Shown here: in pieces, positions 42,731 through 52,448 of the stretch
Position numbering within the stretch: position 1 is the first letter of the stretch
Layout: every line of letters begins with the position of its first letter
Origin: Deltaproteobacteria bacterium
GTDB lineage: Bacteria; Desulfobacterota; GWC2-55-46
Reading direction: 5' to 3'
Length of the DNA stretch: 64,000 nucleotides
Assembly (NCBI GenBank): GCA_015075075.1
Contig: JABTVA010000013.1
Location: 1 to 64,000 of the forward strand
The notes under the pieces: generated by a model
Databases searched by the model: none
The model's input: only the letters and a program-made list of their open reading frames with translations
Told to the model about the DNA's origin: nothing
Program-made: the position numbers and the translations under genes

Positions 42731-43127
42731 AAAAGACCTTTTCCGCACTTCCGTGCGGTTTCGAGGGTAAGGCTCGCTTGCTAGCCACCTCCCCCACCTC
42801 GTGAACGGGCCCCCAAAGTCGCGGAGTTTACCCTGAGTGGAGCGAAGGGCCTCGTTCTCTTCCCCGGCCCGTTCACGCGCTTCCTCCCTTATGCTGCTCT
42901 CGCCTTACCCTCCGGGGTTGTTGAAATACAAAAACCTCTTTGTTTTGCCTTTCAGAATAATCCGGGCATAGGCGGAGCGAACATAGGGATGGGGGGGCGG
43001 GCGAGGCGGGGCTGTTAGGAGCGAGGCCAAAGGTCGAGCGACGTAAGGGCCGAGCCCGGAGAATGGAGGCGGAATGAGAGTGGAGCCTTATGCCGAAAAG
43101 CGCGGCAGCGCGTTAAGCGGCTTTTGC
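42731..43127. repeat. Repeat family D, copy 2
   Basis: Begins AAAAAGACCTTTTCCGCAC and ends GCGCGTTAAGCGGCTTTTG, with the shared GTGAACGGGCC...GGCCCGTTCAC core. The segment between those arms is longer than in copy 1. Together with repeat E copy 2 it accounts for most of the 780-base gap between moeA and mltD; 42577-42730 and 43260-43355 hold nothing else I can name. Confidence 0.85.
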
Positions 43128-43136
43128 AACAAGGAA

Positions 43137-43259
43137 AGAGATTCTTGTCTCGCCCAGTCCTGGAGCTCGACCCTCCGGGCTTCCTCGCCAAGAGGCTCGG
43201 CATTCAATTTTTGCTGTCCTGCAAAAATTGTCGGTCGTTTCGCTCCCTCGGAATGACAG
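43137..43259. repeat. Repeat family E, copy 2 (inverted)
   Basis: Reverse-strand match to copy 1: GCAAAAATTGTCGGTCG and GGAATGACAG correspond to CGACCGACAATTTTGC and TGTCATTC of copy 1. It abuts the right end of repeat D copy 2. Confidence 0.85.
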
Positions 43260-43355
43260 AAATAAATCTACACTGTTTTGTTTGTCTTTCAAAATACCCA
43301 GGGGGTAATAAGCTGAAGGGGAAAGGGGTCGTTTCAGTCAAAAGCCGACGGGCTA

Positions 43356-44783
43356 TCAGCCCTGCGGCTCCGTAATGCTTACCGCTTCAATTGCCGCAAA
43401 GGGGCTCTCAATCGACGCGCTGCGGTCTGCCCTGACCGGTATCATGATAACGGTGCCGGGCCTGAGCCTCTTCGGGTTGAGGTTTTCATTAAGGTGCATT
43501 ATGGGCTTTATCTCGGTCCCGTATTTGGCGGCTATCCTGCCGAGCGTGTCCCCGCGCTTGATCTTGTGCTGCACGAAAGAGACCCTCTTAGCGGGCGGGA
43601 CCTTCTTCATGTTCTCCATGAACACCTCCGCGCTGCCAGCGGGTATCTTTATCTGGTAGCCCGGGTAGTCTGGCGGGGTGAACCAGCGGAGGAGCTCGGG
43701 GTTCAGCCTCCTTATCTCCTCGACGGTCGTGCCTGCGGCAACGGCGATTACACGGAGGTCGGTCGCCTGTTTAACCGGGACCTTGTCGTAACGGAGCCCT
43801 TCGGTGAAGACGACGGGGCTGAAGCCGTATTGCTCCGGGTCCTTTGCTATGGTGAGGGCGGCAAGGTACTTGGGCACGTATTCCCTCGTCTCCCGGTGGA
43901 GGGCCTTTTTCTTGCTGGCGAGCTCCCAGAAGTCCTCGGTGCCCTGCTTCTTTATGGCCCTGGCGACCCTTCCTTCCCCGGCGTTATAGCCCGCAGCCGC
44001 AAGGTACCACGAGCCGAACATCCCGTAGAGGTTCTTAAGATAGCTCGCGGCCGCGTACGTGGCCTTCTCTGGGTCCCTCCTCTCGTCTATCCACCAGTCC
44101 ACCCTGAGGCCGTACCTGACGGCCGTGCCTTTTATGAACTGCCACATGCCTACGGCGTTCGCGTGGGACCTGACGGTCGGGTTTAGCCCGCTTTCTATAA
44201 GCGCTATGTAGGAGAGGTCCTCGGGGAGGCCGTTTTCGCGCAGTATCGCCTGGAGCATGTGCATGTATTCCGCGCTCCTGCCGAGCCATTTTTCAAAGTG
44301 TTTCCGCCCGTTCGTCTGGAAGTACCTTATGAAGGATTCGACGCTCTTGTTGACAACGACGGGGATTTCGGGAAGCCCGGACGCTTCTTCGGCTTCCATC
44401 GCCTCGTCTATCGAGGCCTCGGCCACGAGGAACGGGGGCAGGGCATGGCCGGCCGCGACCGGGCCGGCCGCCTGGCATGAGGGCGCGCTCACCACCGGCG
44501 CGGTCCCGGTGTAGTCAAAATGCATTATGCCGGTATCAGAGTCGGCGTCGCATGAGTACAGCGCGTAGGCGTACCTTAAGGGGGCGATGCTCTGGAAAGG
44601 GGCCTGCCCCGCGGGCGCGGCGAGCCCTTCTATGGAGAGCTGCTCGGATATATCCTGGACCAGGGAGGCAAGCTGCGATTCACCCTCCGCCGCGGCCTGC
44701 AAGCCCGCGTCCGTGGTAGAAGCCCACGAGGGGGCGGCGAAGAGCGTCAACGAGAGCGCGGCGGCAAGGAGAGTCGGTCTCAT
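43356..44783 (-). CDS. mltD: Membrane-bound lytic transglycosylase D-like, LysM
   Basis: Periplasmic enzyme that cuts peptidoglycan with 1,6-anhydro-muramyl products. Signal peptide LLAAALSLTLFAAPSWA at residues 4-20; SLT/GEWL domain at about 175-330 with the catalytic Glu in YIALIESGLNP and AVGMWQFIKGTAVRYGL; a middle domain; and a LysM domain (RGDTLGRIAAKYGTEI) near 415-455. 475 residues. It starts 9 bases after the stop of the radical SAM gene upstream, so the two are an operon. Confidence 0.92.
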   Translation of the reverse strand: MRPTLLAAALSLTLFAAPSWASTTDAGLQAAAEGESQLASLVQDISEQLSIEGLAAPAGQAPFQSIAPLRYAYALYSCDADSDTGIMHFDYTGTAPVVSAPSCQAAGPVAAGHALPPFLVAEASIDEAMEAEEASGLPEIPVVVNKSVESFIRYFQTNGRKHFEKWLGRSAEYMHMLQAILRENGLPEDLSYIALIESGLNPTVRSHANAVGMWQFIKGTAVRYGLRVDWWIDERRDPEKATYAAASYLKNLYGMFGSWYLAAAGYNAGEGRVARAIKKQGTEDFWELASKKKALHRETREYVPKYLAALTIAKDPEQYGFSPVVFTEGLRYDKVPVKQATDLRVIAVAAGTTVEEIRRLNPELLRWFTPPDYPGYQIKIPAGSAEVFMENMKKVPPAKRVSFVQHKIKRGDTLGRIAAKYGTEIKPIMHLNENLNPKRLRPGTVIMIPVRADRSASIESPFAAIEAVSITEPQG

Positions 44784-44792
44784 CAGTCACCT

Positions 44793-46298
44793 TCAGCGGT
44801 TGTACGGGGACCCGGCGCTCTGTCCGGGGACGCCGCCCGCAAGCTCTATCTGCCGGAACTTCTCCTTTACGTCCTCGGCCGTCTTTTTGGCCGCAAGCTC
44901 TATCCTTTTGCCTGCGCTGGTGAGGGCCCTGGTGTACTCGACGAAGTACTGGTTGTTCTTTATCCACTTCTTGGTGAGGCTGTGGCCGTAGGTCTTTATG
45001 CCGACGTTGAAGAGGTCGAAACGCGCGGCCCTCCTCGCTATCTGCCAGAGCGAATAGAATTCCTTGGTCGCCCTCATGGTCTCGGTCTGGAGCTCGTAGT
45101 AGCTCATGAGCTTTGGCTCGAAGACCACGTGGTGCGCGTCGTAGAGGCTCCAGTCCTTGCTTATTATGCGCCCCTCGCCCTCAAGGTCCCTGTAGCACTT
45201 GGTGCCCGGGAGCGGCGTAAGGATAAGGAACTGGACCGATTCGAGGTCGTTCTTCTTCGCGAACCTCACGGTCTCGGCTATGGTGTCGGTCGTGTCCTGG
45301 TCGGAGCCGAAGACGAACATGCCGTGGATCCTGATGCCGTTCTTGTGGAGCGTCCTTATGCAGTTCGTTATGTCCTCGACAGACTGCTGCTTGTTGTAGA
45401 GCTTGAGGGTCTGCGGGTTTATGGACTCGAGCCCTATGTAGACGGTGTGGCATTTCGATTTTTTCATGAGGTCCAGGAGCTCCTGGTCCTTCGCGATCTC
45501 CACCCTCACCTGGGCCGTCCAGTTGGGCGTAAGGCGCTTCTCTATCATCGTGGAGAGGAGCTCCTTTGTCCTCTTCTTGTGGGCGCAGAAGTTGTCGTCG
45601 TAGAAGAAGACCCAGTCCCCTCCGTACTTCCTGTGGTTCTCGAGCTCTTCTATGACCCTTTCCTTGCTCCTGAACCTGTACTTCTGGCCGAACATCCCGG
45701 TGACCGAGCAGAAGCTGCAGTCGTAGGGGCAGCCCCTCGAAGTCATGATAGGCGCTATGGTGAGCTTCCTTATGTTCTCGGTCTCCATGCCGCTTATGAC
45801 GCTGAAGTCCGGGGCAGGGAGCGTGTCCAGGTCCTTGCAGAACGGGGCGGTGGAGTTGTGCTTTATGGCGCCGTCCTTGTAATACGAGAGCCCGGCTATC
45901 TTGTCGAGCCCTTTCCCGGTCTCGAGCGCCTTTATGAAATCCACGATAACGTCGTCGGCCTCGCCGCGGAGCACGTAATCCGCGTACTGGAGGGCCTCCT
46001 CAGGGAGGTATGTGACATGGGGGCCGCCCATGGCAACGGGAATCCCGGCCTTCCTCACGAGCTTGGCTATCTCGTAAGACCTGCTGGATGTCGAGGTTAT
46101 GGTGGAAATACAGACCAGGTCGGCGCTAAGGACATCCTTAAGGTCGAGTTCTCCGACGGACTCTACATAGCTTTTCACTTCATAGCCGCTCTGCCGGAGC
46201 CTTGTGCCCAGGAGCACCGTGCCGAGCCTCGGAAGGGGCATTCTCGAAAAAATATGAAAATCAGGGGGGTTAGGCTCGATGAAGACGATTTTTCGCAT
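44793..46298 (-). CDS. B12-binding domain radical SAM protein
   Basis: Cobalamin-dependent radical SAM enzyme (class B-like). N-terminal Rossmann B12-binding domain at residues 1-150 (LGTVLLGTRLRQSGYEV, VAMGGPHVTYLPEEAL); radical SAM core with the 4Fe-4S motif CPYDCSFC near residue 199-206 inside SRGCPYDCSFCSVTG; GLESINPQTL and IHGMFVFGSDQDT follow. Such enzymes include methyltransferases for hopanoids, lipids and antibiotics. 501 residues. Coupled to mltD by position, which hints at an envelope or lipid substrate (inference). The product is unknown. Confidence 0.88.
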   Translation of the reverse strand: MRKIVFIEPNPPDFHIFSRMPLPRLGTVLLGTRLRQSGYEVKSYVESVGELDLKDVLSADLVCISTITSTSSRSYEIAKLVRKAGIPVAMGGPHVTYLPEEALQYADYVLRGEADDVIVDFIKALETGKGLDKIAGLSYYKDGAIKHNSTAPFCKDLDTLPAPDFSVISGMETENIRKLTIAPIMTSRGCPYDCSFCSVTGMFGQKYRFRSKERVIEELENHRKYGGDWVFFYDDNFCAHKKRTKELLSTMIEKRLTPNWTAQVRVEIAKDQELLDLMKKSKCHTVYIGLESINPQTLKLYNKQQSVEDITNCIRTLHKNGIRIHGMFVFGSDQDTTDTIAETVRFAKKNDLESVQFLILTPLPGTKCYRDLEGEGRIISKDWSLYDAHHVVFEPKLMSYYELQTETMRATKEFYSLWQIARRAARFDLFNVGIKTYGHSLTKKWIKNNQYFVEYTRALTSAGKRIELAAKKTAEDVKEKFRQIELAGGVPGQSAGSPYNR

Positions 46299-46581
46299 TA
46301 GAAGTAGTCCTTTTCCACATGAATGCCATTCATCTTACCCGCGTACAACAGCACTGTCAAGGAAAATGCCTGCCCATCTCTCCTCCGAAAAACGCCTGAA
46401 ATTCCGGTTTTTGCAGAAAAATCCGGCTGCTCCGGCCGAATCTGCCGCCCCCTTCGGAATAACAGCATACGCACATTTCTGAAAAGAGTATGTGAGTTGA
46501 GGCACAGAAAGCAGGGCCTCTTCCCAGTCGCCTGGGTTTACATCGGTTCTTTTTTAAAGGGACTTTAGGCGAGCGGGCTTT

Positions 46582-46740
46582 GGCAGGGTGTTGAAAAAAA
46601 CACCCTGCCAGGCAATCCACGGATGGATTGCCAAATTGCGAAGACTGTCCAGGTCGAGCAATTTGTGAGGCCTGGTCGTATTCATTCCGGCCAAGCCGTG
46701 GTTGAAAAAGTCCAGGAAGGACTTTTTTAACATCCTGTTA
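46582..46740. repeat. Repeat family B, copy 2 (inverted)
   Basis: Starts CAGGGTGTTG then AACACCCTG, contains GGCAATCCA-CGGA-TGGATTGCC, and ends AAAGTCC-AGGAA-GGACTTT followed by CATCCTGTTA, whose last three bases are the uvrA stop codon on the minus strand. The preceding stretch 46299-46580 contains only unremarkable sequence. Confidence 0.9.
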
Positions 46741-49560
46741 GAAGGGTGTGTTCTTCTGCAGGGCCTTTCTCAGGTATTTCGCGGTGACGCTCCCGGGGTT
46801 CATTGCGACCTCCTCGGGAGAGCCGGCCGCCACTACCCGGCCCCCTTCCTCTCCGCCCGAAGGACCGAGGTCTATTATGTGGTCGGAGGTCTTCATGCAG
46901 TCGAGGTTGTGCTCTATCATAAGGACCGAGCTCCCGGAATCGACAAGCCTTCCGAGCACCACAAGGAGCTTTTTCACATCGTCCATATGGAGTCCAGTGG
47001 TGGGCTCGTCGAGTATGTAGAGGACGTCTCCCGAGGACTCTTCCACGAGCTCACGGGCTATTTTCAGGCGCTGGGCCTCGCCTCCGGAAAGGGTGGTCGC
47101 GCTCTGCCCGAGCTTAAGGTACCCGAGCCCCACTTCCTTAAGGACCGAGAATTTCCTCTGGAGCGCGGGCTCGTTCGGAAAAAGGCCCACGGCGTCCTCG
47201 AAAGTGGTCTCAAGGACGTCGTATATGCTTTTTCCCCTGTATTTGGCGTCGAGGACGTGGCCCTTATACCTCCTGCCCCGGCATACCGCGCATTTTACAT
47301 ATACATCAGGGAGGAAATACATCTCGAGCTTCTCAACCCCCTCGCCCTTGCACGACTCGCACCTGCCGCCGGCGACGTTGAAGGAGAAGTCCCCGGGGGA
47401 AAGCCCCATTGCCCTGGCAGAGGAGAGGCCTGCGAATATCTTCCGTATGTCATCGAAGCCCCCTATGTAGGTGAGAGGGTTCGAGCGCGGCGTCCTCCCT
47501 ATGGGGCTCTGGTCGATGAGCTTGACGCCGGAGACCCTGTCAAGGCCCTGCACGGACGAGTACGGGAGGGGCGGCTCCGTCTTCTCGCCGAAGTGCGCGG
47601 CGAGCACCGGGTATAGAGTGTCCACTATGAGCGTGCTTTTGCCTGAACCGGAAACGCCGGTTACGCAGGTCATTGTCTTAAGCGGCACTTCGAGGTCAAC
47701 GGATTTCAGGTTATTGCCGGAGGCGCCCCGGATGATGAGCGACCTGCCGCTCCCCTTCCTCCTCCATCTGGGCACGTGTATGGCCTCACGGCCCGAGAGG
47801 TAGTCGGCTGTAAGCGTGCGCGCCTCCTTGAGGAATTCACGTATGGGCCCGGCCCAGACCACGCGCCCGCCCTTTTCGCCTGCCCCGGGGCCAAGCTCTA
47901 TCATATGGTCGGATCTTGCCATCATGGACGGGTCGTGCTCGACCGTTACGACGGTATTTCCCATCGATGAAAGCCTCTTCAACTGGTTTGTAAGGAGGTC
48001 GATGTCGACCGGGTGGAGCCCTATGGACGGCTCGTCGAGTATATAGAGGACGCCGGAGAGCGAGGATGCGAGCTGGGTGGCAATGGTGACCCTCTGCGCC
48101 TCCCCGCCGGAGAGGGTCTTGGTGAGCCTGTCCAGGGTTATGTAGTCGAGCCCGGTCTGGCCGAGGAACTCGAGCTTGGTCCGTATCTGCTTGAGGACCT
48201 CCTCCGAAACCGCGGCCTCGAAGGGGGCAAGCTCGAGGGATGAAAAGAACGAGAGGGCTTCCCTTATAGTCAAGGCGCTGGCCTCCGCTATGTTGAGCCC
48301 CCCGACCTTCAATGAGAGCGCCTCTTTCTTGAGCCTCGTCCCCTTGCAGGCGGAGCAGGTGACCTGCCCCTTGTAGCGTGAGCTGAAGACCTTTATATGG
48401 AGTTTGTATTTCTTGCTTTCCAGGTAATCGAAGAACTCCTCTATCCCCTCGAAGCCTGGCGCGCCGCCGAATACGATATCCCGCTCTTTGGCCGTAAGCT
48501 TCCTGAAAGGCTTATCGATATCTACCCCCTGGCGCGGCGCGTGCTTTATAAGCTCCTCGTGCCACCACCTGTAGGACGGTTTTGTCCAGGGCTCTATCGC
48601 GCCTTCGCGGAGCGTAAGGGACTTATCCGGCACGACCTTTGCCTCGTCGAAGCGGAGCACATTTCCGAAACCCTTGCACTCCGGGCAGGCCCCCACAGGG
48701 TGGTTGAAGGAGAGGGATATGGGGGACGGCCTCTCGACCCTGGCCCCGCAGCTCCGGCATGAAGGCTCTTTTGAAAAGACCTCTTCACCCTTATCCGGCA
48801 GAAGGGCCCATGCAGAGCCGCCCCCTTCCCTGAAGGCCGTCTCAAGCGCCTCTGTGAGCCGTTGCCTATCGGCTTCCTTGAGTACGAGCCTGTCCGCAAG
48901 CACCTCCAGGCGGCCCCTGAGCCCGCCCGGAAGGCCCTCGGATATGTCGATTATCTCCGGGCCTTTTCTTACGCGTATGAAGCCCTTCTGGAGGAGCATG
49001 GAGGCGGCCTCCTCGGGGGTCCTGCCGTTAAGAGGGAGGTTGAAACCTATATAGGCGCGCTCGCCTCCGTATTTCGAGAGGAGCTCGTCAGCGGCATGGC
49101 CCGGACCGCCCTGGCTTACAGGAGCCCCGCAGGCCGGGCAGTGGAGCCTGCCGGCCCTGGAAAAGAGAAGGCGCATGTAGTCGTTAAGCTCGGTCGTTGT
49201 GCCGACGGTCGAGCGGCTGCCGCGGACCGGGTTTTTCTGCTCTACGGCTATGGCTGGCCTGATGTTCCTGATGGCGTCCACGTCCGGCCTGTCCATCCTT
49301 TCGAGGAAAAGCCTCGTGTAGGTGGAGAGCGACTCTATGAACCTCCATCGGCCTTCGGCGAAAAGGGTGTCGAAGGCGAGCGAGGATTTCCCAGAGCCGC
49401 TCGGGCCGACTATGGTCGTTATGAGGTTATGCGGGATGCGGACCGAGATATTCTTGAGGTTATTCTGCTTGAGCCCCTCGATTACCAATTCGTCCCTGTC
49501 AAGGGCGAGCGGTGAGTCGAATGAGATGGCCTCGGCCTTTCCTGTTTTTTTTCTCGCCAT
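46738..49560 (-). CDS. uvrA: Excinuclease ABC subunit UvrA
   Basis: ATPase that finds DNA damage with UvrB in nucleotide-excision repair. Two ABC modules: Walker A GPSGSGKSSLAF near residue 53 and TGVSGSGKSTLIVDTL near 640; signature motifs TLSGGEAQRVTIA near 489 and TLSGGEAQRLKIA near 833; zinc motifs CPAC, CRSC/CPEC and the C-terminal CESCKGEG with CAVC. 940 residues, normal. The stop codon is the last three bases of repeat B copy 2. It is not linked to uvrC or pcrA. Confidence 0.98.
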   Translation of the reverse strand: MARKKTGKAEAISFDSPLALDRDELVIEGLKQNNLKNISVRIPHNLITTIVGPSGSGKSSLAFDTLFAEGRWRFIESLSTYTRLFLERMDRPDVDAIRNIRPAIAVEQKNPVRGSRSTVGTTTELNDYMRLLFSRAGRLHCPACGAPVSQGGPGHAADELLSKYGGERAYIGFNLPLNGRTPEEAASMLLQKGFIRVRKGPEIIDISEGLPGGLRGRLEVLADRLVLKEADRQRLTEALETAFREGGGSAWALLPDKGEEVFSKEPSCRSCGARVERPSPISLSFNHPVGACPECKGFGNVLRFDEAKVVPDKSLTLREGAIEPWTKPSYRWWHEELIKHAPRQGVDIDKPFRKLTAKERDIVFGGAPGFEGIEEFFDYLESKKYKLHIKVFSSRYKGQVTCSACKGTRLKKEALSLKVGGLNIAEASALTIREALSFFSSLELAPFEAAVSEEVLKQIRTKLEFLGQTGLDYITLDRLTKTLSGGEAQRVTIATQLASSLSGVLYILDEPSIGLHPVDIDLLTNQLKRLSSMGNTVVTVEHDPSMMARSDHMIELGPGAGEKGGRVVWAGPIREFLKEARTLTADYLSGREAIHVPRWRRKGSGRSLIIRGASGNNLKSVDLEVPLKTMTCVTGVSGSGKSTLIVDTLYPVLAAHFGEKTEPPLPYSSVQGLDRVSGVKLIDQSPIGRTPRSNPLTYIGGFDDIRKIFAGLSSARAMGLSPGDFSFNVAGGRCESCKGEGVEKLEMYFLPDVYVKCAVCRGRRYKGHVLDAKYRGKSIYDVLETTFEDAVGLFPNEPALQRKFSVLKEVGLGYLKLGQSATTLSGGEAQRLKIARELVEESSGDVLYILDEPTTGLHMDDVKKLLVVLGRLVDSGSSVLMIEHNLDCMKTSDHIIDLGPSGGEEGGRVVAAGSPEEVAMNPGSVTAKYLRKALQKNTPF

Positions 49561-49678
49561 GCGTATATAGCCGTCTTTGAGCTTGATTTAACTACTAATT
49601 ATAGCTCATCGGAGGGGAGCATGACCAGAAAAAAGACAAAAGGAAGGGGACGGAATCTCAAGAACGGGTGCGGCTCTT

Positions 49679-50473
49679 CTACATCCTTCGCGAGATACTT
49701 ACGCCGAAACCGAGGTCCGGGCTGCCCTTGGACCATCCTTTCAGGATATATCCGTACAGGTCAAGCACAGGGGACAGCCTTTGTTTCACGAATACGGTCG
49801 TTTCCAGGGGAGAAGGGACCCGGGGCGAGGCGGCCTGCCGCCACTCTAATATCAGGCCCGCGGCCGAATCCCGTGCGTACGGGTAGGCGCCGCCCGCCTT
49901 CATGAAAATAGCGTTTTTCAAGGGGAAGGCATCCGGGCTTCCGAACGACTCATACCCGATGGCGCCGAAGAGGGACAGGTCGTTCAGTGCCGTTATGGCG
50001 TCGGCCTGCAATGAGTAGTCGGTCTCGCCCGTGCCGAGGCCCTTTGCCTCGTCCGCGGTCGGGAATTTAAAATTCATGGCGAGGCTCAGGAGGAGCGGCC
50101 GCTCCGGAAGGTACATCACATTGTAAGACGCCCCTGCTACAATGTCGCCAAGGCCGGAATTCTCCCGCCGCTCCCCGGGCGCTCTGCCCACCACCGGCAC
50201 GGCGTTCACCCCTGCAGGCACCACGTTCCCGGGACCGATTACCTGCCTGTAGGGAACGATCAACTTCAATCTGAGCGGGCCTTTTTCGTACGAGGCGGAG
50301 ACCGGTACCTGCACTATGTCGCTGGCCTCGCGTCCGCCGTAGTCGCCTACGCTCAGATCAAAGCCGACGCCAAGCCTGATTATTTCAGGAGCCGCATCCT
50401 CCGCGCTCAAATCCCGCGCCATCATGGAAAAAATAGACGCGAGCGCAAATAATATAAGGACCGATTTTTTCAC
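49679..50473 (-). CDS. Outer-membrane barrel-like protein, tandem paralogue 1
   Basis: 264 residues from the preferred GTG 50473 (VKKSVLILFALASIFSMMARDLSAED signal peptide). The mature part reads as alternating beta-strands (EIIRLGVGFDLSVGDYGG, PLRLKLIVPY, GLGDIVAGASYNVMYLP, LGTGETDYSLQADAI), ending in a strand plus SISRRM. It fits a transporter-type small barrel, but I cannot name a family with certainty. The open frame extends to 50581 without support. It is the downstream twin of the gene at 50771, with conserved KGWS-GSPD-GFG endings. Confidence 0.75.
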   Translation of the reverse strand: MKKSVLILFALASIFSMMARDLSAEDAAPEIIRLGVGFDLSVGDYGGREASDIVQVPVSASYEKGPLRLKLIVPYRQVIGPGNVVPAGVNAVPVVGRAPGERRENSGLGDIVAGASYNVMYLPERPLLLSLAMNFKFPTADEAKGLGTGETDYSLQADAITALNDLSLFGAIGYESFGSPDAFPLKNAIFMKAGGAYPYARDSAAGLILEWRQAASPRVPSPLETTVFVKQRLSPVLDLYGYILKGWSKGSPDLGFGVSISRRM

Positions 50474-50643
50474 AAGCTGCCGTTTCCCACTCTCAAAATC
50501 GGAATGCCCTGGGCGAAGCGGTTCAAAACCTAAGCCATAAACACCGTATGATTTTGCAGATGGCCGTGTGGCGGCCATCATTGCTCGAAAAAATACTTAT
50601 ATCACAAATGGATTGCGATTTGGAGCACAACGTCTTGGTGAAA

Positions 50644-50683
50644 AAAGATAAGCCGGTCCGGAAATCCGGACCGGCTTATCTTT
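50644..50683. terminator. Intrinsic terminator after paralogue 2
   Basis: A 17-bp perfect stem, AAAGATAAGCCGGTCCG with CGGACCGGCTTATCTTT, six-base loop GAAATC. On the minus strand a six-T run follows, so it ends the transcript of the gene at 50771-51535. Confidence 0.85.
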
Positions 50684-50770
50684 ACAAAAAGCCGGATTGC
50701 CTGATGTGCCTGGCTCGTGCTCGCGTATTGCGGCTCTATGACGGCTCTCCATTACAAACGATAATGGCCT

Positions 50771-51535
50771 TCAATTTGGAACCTGCATCCTCCACGAGAC
50801 ACTGAGGCCGAACCCGAAGTCCGGGCTCCCGTCGGACCAGCCTTTCAGGATGTACCCGGACAGGCTCAGGTCAGGGTACATCTCGCGGCTCAGGTATACT
50901 GTCGACTCGAAAGGGGCCTGGGTCCCCGGCGAGGCGGCCTCCTGCCAGTCGAATATCAGGCCGGCGACCGTGCCGGAGGCGTGCTTGTAGCCGCCGCCAA
51001 CGCTCGCGAAAACGGTATCGTCCAAGGCGAAAGCGTCGGGCTCGCCGAAGACCTTGTATCCGACGGTACCGAAAAAGGTGAACTCTTCCCGGACCGTTAC
51101 GGCGTCGGCCTGCAAGGAGTAATCCAGCTCCCCCGTGCCGAGCCCGCGGGCCTCATCCGCGGTCGGGAGCTTTACGTTCGCGGCAAGGTCGACAAGGAGC
51201 TTTTGCTCAGGTAGGTCCAGCACGTTATAGGACGCTCCGGCAGTTATGTCCCCGATGCCGGACTCCGTGCGGCGAGCCCCGTTTCTAACGACAACCACGG
51301 GGGAACCGTTCGCCCCTCCGACCACCACGTCCCCGGGGCCGGTTACTTCTATATAAGGGACGGTGAGCCTCAATATGAAGGGGCCGCTTTCGTACGCGTC
51401 GGTAACGGGTATCTGCAGTATGTCCGTCGAGGAAGAGGAGCCGTACTTGCCCGTGCTGAAATTGAAGCCTATCCCGAGCTTCACACGTTCCGAACCCGTT
51501 TCAGCCGCTTGAACGCCGCACGCCCCTGTCGCCAA
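50771..51535 (-). CDS. Outer-membrane barrel-like protein, tandem paralogue 2 (signal peptide out of frame)
   Basis: Same family as the gene at 49679: VKLGIGFNFSTGKYGSSSSTDILQIPVTDAYESGP, GIGDITAGASYNVLDLPEQ, GLGTGELDYSLQADA and the KGWSDGSPDFGFG ending match along the length. The annotated TTG start lies mid-way through what should be the signal peptide. Upstream in frame reads ILVGFDFVGVSLATGACG, and a GTG at 51575 followed by five A would restore VKKILVGF if there were six A, as in paralogue 1. So the gene is frameshifted by one base in a homopolymer, either in the cell or in the assembly. Confidence 0.75.
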   Translation of the reverse strand: MATGACGVQAAETGSERVKLGIGFNFSTGKYGSSSSTDILQIPVTDAYESGPFILRLTVPYIEVTGPGDVVVGGANGSPVVVVRNGARRTESGIGDITAGASYNVLDLPEQKLLVDLAANVKLPTADEARGLGTGELDYSLQADAVTVREEFTFFGTVGYKVFGEPDAFALDDTVFASVGGGYKHASGTVAGLIFDWQEAASPGTQAPFESTVYLSREMYPDLSLSGYILKGWSDGSPDFGFGLSVSWRMQVPN

Positions 51536-51575
51536 AGAAACGCCGACGAAATCGAAACCGACTAATATTTTTCAC

Positions 51576-51771
51576 GGTCCACTTGCCTTCTTCATCAAGA
51601 GGTTCAGGGACGCCCGGGCCGCGCGAAGGAATGGACGGGCGCTCTATCGCGCCGGAGGGCAACCCGGCGGACGCTCAGGCCTCTCAATGCGTATAGGCTT
51701 CTCAATACTTTCGGGTCACTGGCAGGTTCTGAAGCGCGTAACTCCCGAAGCGCGCAAGGGGCATGGTGCCG
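51576..51771. other. Gap with no recognised feature
   Basis: Some 195 bases between the barrel gene and the decayed DUF5667 gene. No promoter, hairpin or frame stands out; it may be eroded coding sequence. Confidence 0.4.
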
Positions 51772-52229
51772 TCACAACGCAAACTCCTTAAGCGTGTTCG
51801 ATGGCGGAGCCCTGGCCTCAACAGGGGCCTTTTCGAACAGTCCGGTCCAGCACCTCCGTGTGCTTCATGGTCGCGCCCTCGACCCGCTCAAGTGCTCCCG
51901 CGTCCATTCCCCGGCTTTGGGCCAGCTCCGCCTCGTTCATTCATCGCAGCCCTGACCGAAGCCTCATACCTGTCGGCAAGTCCCCTGGCAAGCCCGGGTT
52001 TTTCCGAGGCTATCTCCTGCAATTCAGCGAGCCTGTTCCCGGCAAACTCGGTATGCAGGGCCGCCTTTTCAAGAGGGTCTACCGCGGCCTTGAGTTTCGC
52101 CTCCTCGGTGCTTATCTTTGCCTGGTAGAGCGGGTCGTCCGGCAGGGTCCCGTCCGAGGCAAAAGAGCCTGTAGCAAAGAGGACTGTCGCAAGGAGACTG
52201 AGGATAAACGCTGCCGCCTTGGTTCCCAT
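51772..52229 (-). pseudogene. DUF5667-like secreted protein, decayed
   Basis: Signal peptide ILSLLATVLFATGSFAS, then DDPLYQAKISTEEAKLKAAVDPLEKAALHTEFAGNRLAEL, typical of DUF5667. ATG 52229 has AGGAGGTGC upstream. The frame breaks at ATGAATGA (51936-51943), which looks like a 4-base duplication; without it the protein continues NEAELAQSRGMDAGALERVEGATMKHTEVLDR. Further shifts follow near 51829 and 51800 before KEFAL and a stop. The intact first part would make a 113-residue product. Function of the family is unknown. Confidence 0.7.
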
Positions 52230-52448
52230 AAGCACCTCCTGTTTTTGATGCTGCCGTTTGTTCCCGTCTTTGTGCCGAGAGGCTATACCACGATCGACCG
52301 CGATATGGAGCGCAGCCTTATAACATGACCCGTCCGGTTGTTTAGTGACTTTAGTCGGTTGAGGATGAAAAAAATCCATGACTGCCCGGCTTCGATGCGG
52401 CCTGCTTTCCTTGCGGCGCGTAAGATCGCGTTTTGCTCTTTTGCAAGG

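Noticed and set aside
44982..46301. 439-codon open frame opposite the radical SAM gene
   Set aside because: Mirror of a well-supported gene; composition biased and no recognisable motif.
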